Source: Tidjanibacter sp. (GTDB taxonomy: Bacteria > Bacteroidota > Bacteroidia > Bacteroidales > Rikenellaceae). Taken from it: DNA of 46,770 bases. The notes under the pieces are model-generated. The model ran no database searches and was not told the origin of the DNA. It saw nothing but the letters and a program-made list of their open reading frames with translations. This document shows positions 43,252 through 46,770 of the stretch, one piece after another (the stretch's first letter is position 1; every line of letters begins with the position of its first letter). Location: NCBI GenBank assembly GCA_017648105.1, contig JAGCJH010000039.1, positions 1 to 46,770 of the forward strand. Direction: 5' to 3'. A program made the translations under genes and the position numbers.

Positions 43252-44496
43252 ATGAAAGCGGACATTATAACCATTGGCGATGAGATTCTCATCGGTCAAA
43301 TTATCGACACCAACTCGGCGTGGATTGCCTCACGACTGGGCGAAATTGGTGTGAGCATCAGGCGTAAATACTCCATTGGCGACCGTCGAGAGGAGATTAT
43401 CGAGGCTGTGTGCGAGTCGCTCGCAAAATGCGAAGTAACCATTATCACAGGTGGTCTTGGTCCCACGAAAGATGACATCACGAAGCGTGTCCTGGCAGAG
43501 ATTTTCGACTCCGAGATGGTCTGCGACAAGGCAACCTATGAGCGTGTGGAGCGTATGATGAAGGCTCGTGGTATCGCCTTCAATGACCTCAACAAATCCC
43601 AGGCACTCGTGCCCGAGTGTTGCACCGTACTTCCCAACCACAAGGGTACAGCCCCCGGTATGTGGTTCGAGAAGGATGGGCACATTGTTGTGTCGCTCCC
43701 TGGCGTTCCCTTCGAGATGGAGGGGCTCATAATTGAGGAGGTTTTACCCCGAATCCAGAACCATTTTGCACTCTCGGCAGTGGTACATAAGACCGCCATA
43801 ACCTACGGATTGGCAGAGAGTATGATGGCGGAGCGCATAGCCGATTGGGAAGAGGCTCTCCCACCCCATCTGCACCTTGCATATCTTCCCTCCCCCTCAC
43901 AGTTGCGTTTGCGTCTATCGGCATACGATATGGACAAGGAGCAGGCACAAAAAGAGATAGATGAAGCCTTCGACAAACTCCTCCCACAGTTGGGCGACCT
44001 CTTTGTCGGTTGGGGCGACACGACAGTGCAGAGTGCCGTTGCAGAGCTACTTCTCGCAAAAGGCGCAACACTCTCGGCAGCAGAGAGTTGCACAGGCGGT
44101 GCGCTGAGTGCCAAATTCACAGCAATGAGTGGTGCTTCGGAGTACTTCTGGGGTGGCATCGTGAGCTACGACAACAGTGTAAAGGAGAATCTACTGGGAG
44201 TAAGTCGTGAGGATCTCGAACAATATGGAGCCGTAAGCGAGCAGGTGGCACGACAGATGGCAGAGGGTGTAAGGCGGGCGTGTGGCACGACCTATGGCGT
44301 GGCAACAACGGGCATTGCTGGTCCAACTGGCGGCACCCCAGACAAACCCGTAGGCACAGTATGGATGGCAGTTGCAACACCCACACATACGGTCGCAAAA
44401 GTTATGGTACACGGCAAAATCCGAGCAATCAATATCGAACGAGCCGCAACAGCCGCAATCAATATGCTACGATTGGAATTGAGAATTGAGAATTAA
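43252..44496 (+). CDS. cinA: CinA family protein (NMN deamidase / damage-inducible)
   Basis: 414 aa from ATG 43252 (MKADIITIGDEILIGQIIDT); a longer frame reaching back into pyrD is rejected. An N-terminal MoCF/COG1058 domain (ITGGLGPTKDDITKRVLAE) and a C-terminal CinA domain (SAAESCTGGALSAKFTAMSG, TTGIAGPTGGTPDKPVGTVW) are both complete. The C-terminal domain is a nicotinamide mononucleotide deamidase in characterised members and the N-terminal domain an ADP-ribose pyrophosphatase, so it recycles pyridine nucleotides. The last codons (LELRIEN) are encoded by a dispersed intergenic repeat, which has apparently become the gene end. Confidence 0.93.
   Translation: MKADIITIGDEILIGQIIDTNSAWIASRLGEIGVSIRRKYSIGDRREEIIEAVCESLAKCEVTIITGGLGPTKDDITKRVLAEIFDSEMVCDKATYERVERMMKARGIAFNDLNKSQALVPECCTVLPNHKGTAPGMWFEKDGHIVVSLPGVPFEMEGLIIEEVLPRIQNHFALSAVVHKTAITYGLAESMMAERIADWEEALPPHLHLAYLPSPSQLRLRLSAYDMDKEQAQKEIDEAFDKLLPQLGDLFVGWGDTTVQSAVAELLLAKGATLSAAESCTGGALSAKFTAMSGASEYFWGGIVSYDNSVKENLLGVSREDLEQYGAVSEQVARQMAEGVRRACGTTYGVATTGIAGPTGGTPDKPVGTVWMAVATPTHTVAKVMVHGKIRAINIERAATAAINMLRLELRIEN
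44473..44496. repeat. Dispersed repeat, copy 4, overlapping the cinA end
   Basis: TTGGAATTGAGAATTGAGAA plus TTAA; it supplies the last codons and stop of cinA. Confidence 0.55.
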
Positions 44497-44516
44497 AAAA
44501 ATAGGAAATATGGGCA

Positions 44517-44533
44517 GGAAAACGAAATGTACA
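44517..44533 (+). repeat. Terminal-type repeat R1
   Basis: GGAAAACGAAATGTACA, nearest to the presumed prophage end; core AAAACGAAATGT shared with R2 and R3. Confidence 0.7.
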
Positions 44534-44607
44534 AGTAGTATAGAGGACAAAAGAGGGTTAGCAGTGTAGTAGTCAGTGAGTTACGGATATGTGCCTAAAT
44601 TTTGGCG

Positions 44608-44624
44608 GCAAAACGAAATGTACA
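44608..44624 (+). repeat. Terminal-type repeat R2
   Basis: GCAAAACGAAATGTACA, direct copy of R1 91 bases on, differing at one base. Confidence 0.75.
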
Positions 44625-44627
44625 TTT

Positions 44628-44678
44628 ACTTGGATTTTACTTGGATAAACCATCGGGCTGTTGGGTCGTAAGTTGGAT
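44628..44678 (+). repeat. Cluster of TTGGAT/TTGGGT units
   Basis: ACTTGGAT at 44628 and 44639 (11 bases apart), TGTTGGGT at 44659-44666 and AGTTGGAT at 44671-44678, all in the same direction. Possible protein-binding sites next to R2. Confidence 0.45.
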
Positions 44679-44696
44679 TTACCTTTGATTTATACG

Positions 44697-44723
44697 GGGC
44701 GTTACTTCGGTTTCGCCCTTTTT
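44697..44723 (+). terminator. Terminator inside the prophage left end
   Basis: GGGCG (44697-44701) pairs with CGCCC (44714-44718), with an inner C-TTCG-G tetraloop, followed by five T. It would stop host transcription coming from cinA. Confidence 0.6.
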
Positions 44724-44856
44724 CTGTATATAAATGTACCCCACACGCGCGTAGAGCCGTGAAATCGCCTAAAATCGGGCAATACGGCGGTAATACTTAA
44801 ACGCTGCTCAATCGGCGGTCAAACACCACTCAAATACCAGTCGAGCGGACAAAAAT

Positions 44857-44873
44857 TGCACATTTCGTTTTGC
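44857..44873 (-). repeat. Terminal-type repeat R3 (inverted)
   Basis: TGCACATTTCGTTTTGC, the reverse complement of R2 with one mismatch, about 250 bases inside R2. Confidence 0.72.
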
Positions 44874-44894
44874 TGAAAAATCACACTAAAATCG

Positions 44895-44928
44895 GGTTGG
44901 ATAGCAAGTTGGGTCGCAGTTTGGGTGG
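44895..44928 (+). repeat. Second cluster of TTGGAT/TTGGGT units
   Basis: GGTTGGAT, AGTTGGGT and GTTTGGGT follow one another at 11-12 base steps; TTGGGTCG here also occurs at 44661. Confidence 0.45.
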
Positions 44929-45041
44929 CAAAAAATAACAGATAAACACCCCTATATTGTCAAAAATCGGGGCAAAATCGGGCATTTTTCAGCGATAAAT
45001 ACCCCTTTAATGCACGATTTTGACGGGTTTTGTACAACAAT

Positions 45042-45081
45042 AAAAAGAGTGTAACACGCTATAAAATAGCATATTACACTC
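45042..45081 (-). terminator. Terminator of the repressor gene
   Basis: GAGTGTAA (45047-45054) and TTACACTC (45074-45081) enclose an inner GCTAT-AAA-ATAGC stem; on the minus strand a run of five T follows (45042-45046). Confidence 0.8.
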
Positions 45082-45123
45082 AAAATATAGTGATTTTACC
45101 CCTTTGAGGGGGGGGGTATTTGT

Positions 45124-45756
45124 CTATTCAGCCCTTACAACGCCCACTACAAGGGCTATCGAATGCACTTTGTTTAATGGCAACTCAAACGGTGCATAAT
45201 CGGTGTTTTCAGATACCAAAGTTATATGCTCGGCATCGCTGCCCTGGCGTACTCGTTTGAGGATCACTCCCTGCTCGCTACCTATTACATATACCCTGTT
45301 CCACTGAAAGAAAGTGTCGATTGGAAGACGCTTGCACGCCACGATGTCGCCACTGTAATACTTTGGTTGCATCGAGTCGCCTGATACACGCATCAAGAAC
45401 TCTGCGCCTTTGAATGTAGGCACATCGAAATACTCACAATCGTACTCCATAACCTGCATATCGTTGCCTGATAATACACCCGCAATGGCATCAACGGGCA
45501 AAAGGGGTATTCCAAATGGTTTACGCTCTCCCGTTGTATCGTAATTGTCTCGTCCGAGCATATCTCCCTCGCCTGTAAACAGCCAACTTGCCGACACACC
45601 TCTACATTTTGTATATACCAACTCTGCGTCAAAGGTGTTTCGAGCGATCCAAGCACTAACAGTTTGTGCCGATATGCCTAACATATTGGCAAACTGCGCT
45701 TTATTCCCCTCTGTGTAGTGCTCAACAAGAGCCTGCACCATTCCTGTTTTATCCAT
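45124..45756 (-). CDS. Phage repressor, HTH plus S24 peptidase (CI-like)
   Basis: 210 aa from ATG 45756 (MDKTGMVQALVEHY); the frame runs further upstream into the operator region. The helix-turn-helix is about residues 19-39 (KAQFANMLGISAQTVSAWIA). The S24/LexA-type domain has a possible Ala92-Gly93 cleavage site, Ser128 in RVSGDSMQP and Lys167 in GVILKRVR, with spacings close to those of LexA. It would keep the prophage silent and be destroyed after DNA damage via RecA. It faces away from the early genes, and its terminator lies 43 bases past its stop. GDSMQPKYYSGDIVACKR is the family block. Host LexA is less likely because of the position and the N-terminal domain type. Confidence 0.9.
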   Translation of the reverse strand: MDKTGMVQALVEHYTEGNKAQFANMLGISAQTVSAWIARNTFDAELVYTKCRGVSASWLFTGEGDMLGRDNYDTTGERKPFGIPLLPVDAIAGVLSGNDMQVMEYDCEYFDVPTFKGAEFLMRVSGDSMQPKYYSGDIVACKRLPIDTFFQWNRVYVIGSEQGVILKRVRQGSDAEHITLVSENTDYAPFELPLNKVHSIALVVGVVRAE

Positions 45757-45774
45757 AATTTCACTCAATAAATC

Positions 45775-45827
45775 TACAAATTGTAAAAATAATCCGCAAA
45801 ATGTTTGCACGGTATCTACAAAATGTA
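45775..45827. promoter_or_regulatory. Candidate repressor operators
   Basis: Two copies of TCTACAAA(T/A)TGTA containing near-palindromes TACAAATTGTA (45775-45785) and TACAAAATGTA (45817-45827), with a third inverted repeat GCAAAATGTTTGC (45796-45808) between. The second and third overlap the early promoter. Confidence 0.5.
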
Positions 45828-45835
45828 TATCTTTG
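45804..45835 (+). promoter_or_regulatory. Early (lytic) promoter of the prophage
   Basis: TTTG (45804-45807), 20 bases, TATCTTTG (45828-45835), leading to the small genes from 45899. Confidence 0.68.
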
Positions 45836-45865
45836 TCTCGGCTTTCAGATATGAAAGTTTGCGAA

Positions 45866-45873
45866 CAAAGATA
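45866..45873 (-). promoter_or_regulatory. Candidate -7 box of the repressor gene
   Basis: Minus strand TATCTTTG; the nearest TTTG upstream (45890-45893) is only 16 bases away, so the spacing is short. Transcripts from here would overlap the early promoter. Confidence 0.45.
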
Positions 45874-45898
45874 ATGAAAATAATTAAAACAAAGAAAA

Positions 45899-46066
45899 AT
45901 GGCAAAGGTAATAGTTGAGTACGGAGAGCGTCAGCGCATAGCGGCGATGTTCAAAACGAGCCTCCCGACAGTGAGGGCTGCCCTGCGTGGTGAGACCAAC
46001 ACGCCCCTTGCAAAGAAGATCCGAGCAGCCGCAATTAAGCGTGGCGGAGTAGTGAAACAACAGTAA
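45899..46066 (+). CDS. Small HTH protein, Cro/Ner-like
   Basis: 55 aa. RQRIAAMFKTSLPTVRAALR looks like a helix-turn-helix (IAAMFKTSLPTVRAAL), followed by a basic helix rich in Lys/Arg. As first gene of the early operon, directly opposite an S24 repressor, it fits a Cro- or Ner-like regulator that shuts down repressor or early transcription. Function is inferred from position and motif only. It starts 63 bases after the early -7 box. Confidence 0.7.
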   Translation: MAKVIVEYGERQRIAAMFKTSLPTVRAALRGETNTPLAKKIRAAAIKRGGVVKQQ

Positions 46067-46087
46067 TAACAAATAAGTCGCAGAACA

Positions 46088-46264
46088 ATGAAAACTTACA
46101 CAACAGACCAAAAACTCGGACGCCTGACAGCGTACCTTGTAGCAGTGATGAAACCCTTTGCCTTTGACGGCAACGAGGTAGAGTTTACCGCAACGGAGAA
46201 TTTTATGCAGCGTATGGTTGAGGAAGATCCTGCGTTGGCAAAGGTTGATTTCAAAACTCGATAG
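46088..46264 (+). CDS. Small phage protein of unknown function
   Basis: 58 aa (MKTYTTDQKLGRLTAYLVAV...). No known motif; helical, slightly acidic, no signal or membrane segment. It is second in the early operon, 21 bases after the HTH gene and 4 bases before the next gene, so translation is probably coupled. Confidence 0.6.
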   Translation: MKTYTTDQKLGRLTAYLVAVMKPFAFDGNEVEFTATENFMQRMVEEDPALAKVDFKTR

Positions 46265-46268
46265 TCCT

Positions 46269-46556
46269 ATGAAGCGATACCAGGCAAAGTGCAACTACAA
46301 GAGGGGTGGCGGAGTGCCAACCTATGTGAGTGAGATTAGCATCGAGGTCAGCAATTGGTGGGACACGCCTGTCTTTGAGCCCGCTATCGACCACACGCTC
46401 GAAAGCATCAAGCAGGATATAGCGGGTATGAAGTTCAGCGGTGGATTTACAGGCGACCAACTCTATATGGAGATTGCGAACCGAGAACTGCGAGTGTATA
46501 ACCGCAACCGCTCGGCGGTGGTAGCAACGATAACCTTTGAACCTATAAACGGATAG
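46269..46556 (+). CDS. Small phage protein of unknown function
   Basis: 95 aa from ATG 46269 (MKRYQAKCNYKRGGGVPTYV); a longer frame from 46218 overlaps the previous gene and is rejected. Basic start, then mixed alpha/beta pattern (MEIANRELRVYNRNRSAVVA). No family recognised. It sits between other tiny early genes with a 4-base gap on either side. Confidence 0.6.
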   Translation: MKRYQAKCNYKRGGGVPTYVSEISIEVSNWWDTPVFEPAIDHTLESIKQDIAGMKFSGGFTGDQLYMEIANRELRVYNRNRSAVVATITFEPING

Positions 46557-46560
46557 AACT

Positions 46561-46707
46561 ATGGCAAAGCAAATTAGAATGGGAGTAATAGGCATCTTGG
46601 CGATGGCGGGCTTGGTACTGCTTGCGGGAGAGCCTATCGAGGAGGAGACCTGGTTTGAGGTGTTTTTCGCCACCAAGATAGCGGGCTTCGCTCTGTGGGG
46701 GGGGTAG
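46561..46707 (+). pseudogene. Small phage membrane protein, frame broken at a G run
   Basis: As read: 48 aa (MAKQIRMGVIGILAMAGLVL...GFALWGG) ending in TAG right after eight G (46697-46704). In the -1 frame the sequence continues sensibly from the G run with VALLYKYWDKRGLLPEEDYE to the window edge, completing the second membrane helix and a charged tail. So the intact protein has two membrane helices and the gene is interrupted by a homopolymer change, or is made by -1 slippage on the G run. Function is unknown; tiny membrane proteins are common in early regions of Bacteroidota phages. Confidence 0.6.
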
Positions 46708-46770
46708 CACTCCTCTACAAGTACTGGGACAAACGAGGCTTATTGCCCGAGGAGGACTACGAGGATGAGA

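Larger units (their letters stand above)
44771..44983 (+). repeat. Four AAAATCGGG repeats
   Basis: AAAATCGGG occurs at 44771, 44888, 44963 and 44974, same direction, in the gene-free left end. Role unknown. Confidence 0.5.
44511..46770. mobile_element. Left end of a probable temperate (Mu-like?) prophage
   Basis: After cinA come about 600 bases without genes but with repeated sites (17-base repeats at 44517, 44608 and, inverted, 44857), then an S24-type repressor on the minus strand, a divergent promoter-operator region and at least four very short plus-strand genes. The order repressor, divergent small DNA-binding gene, run of tiny genes is that of temperate phage early regions; repeated sites near one end suggest a transposable (Mu-like) phage. 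The left boundary is placed at TGGGCAGG (44511) by inference; the transposase or integrase would lie beyond the window. Confidence 0.65.

Noticed and set aside
45124..45756. Host LexA
   Set aside because: The N-terminal DNA-binding domain is a phage-type HTH, and the gene faces a divergent operon of tiny genes with no SOS genes nearby.
45884..46294. Minus-strand frame of 136 codons across the early phage genes
   Set aside because: It covers three short plus-strand genes with good starts and coupled spacing and would run against the early promoter; its product has no recognisable feature.
1..46770. tRNA or rRNA genes
   Set aside because: No cloverleaf-like or rRNA-like sequence was noticed on either strand by eye; a covariance-model scan would settle this.

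Overview
The window looks like a chromosomal segment of a gut-type Bacteroidota (order Bacteroidales, possibly Alistipes/Rikenellaceae-like; the genus is a guess). The basis is a SusC/SusD pair, many short lipoprotein signals often followed by acidic residues, BACON, DUF5018, DUF5009 and DUF4434 families, a two-component TatA/TatC system, and repeated promoter boxes of the Bacteroidota type (TTG, about 20 bases, TAnnTTTG). There are about 30 real genes; the many long antisense frames are shadows.

Layout. 1-11.4 kb: end of a probable rRNA pseudouridine synthase, a patatin/beta-barrel phospholipase, two FKBP-type lipoproteins, an SRPBCC protein with glycine dehydrogenase gcvP, a Nudix hydrolase, an S9 peptidase resembling DPP5, and an MBL-fold hydrolase. 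11.4-15.7 kb (minus strand): a small glycan locus with a BACON/propeller lipoprotein, a NAGPA-type phosphodiester glycosidase and a GHL10 lipoprotein. 15.9-19.6 kb: tatA-tatC, diverging from a GH20 hexosaminidase. 19.6-34.5 kb (minus strand): a nine-gene polysaccharide utilization operon in transcription order DUF4434 (Tat-exported), MFS sugar porter, N-acylglucosamine 2-epimerase, SusC, SusD, DUF5018/propeller lipoprotein, GHL10 lipoprotein, calcineurin-like phosphoesterase (frameshifted here), DUF5009 membrane protein. A ROK-family regulator is divergently transcribed. 36-42 kb (minus strand): pdxB-recQ-exonuclease-rlmI-SGNH esterase. 42.1-44.5 kb: pyrD and cinA. 44.5 kb to the end: the left end of what looks like a Mu-like or other temperate prophage, with repeated terminal sites, an S24 repressor, a divergent control region and small early genes.

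How the genes may work together (inference). SusCD and the surface lipoproteins would bind and import a glycan; GHL10, DUF4434, GH20, NAGPA and phosphoesterase activities would trim it; the MFS porter would take sugars into the cytoplasm; the epimerase would interconvert ManNAc and GlcNAc. The propeller-lipoprotein plus GHL10 pair occurs twice, each time with an enzyme family that attacks phosphate esters, so the target may be an amino-sugar glycan with phosphodiester links. No sialidase or neuraminate lyase is visible.

Two genes (the phosphoesterase and a phage membrane protein) are broken at G/C homopolymers. These could be real mutations, phase-variable or frameshifting sites, or assembly errors.
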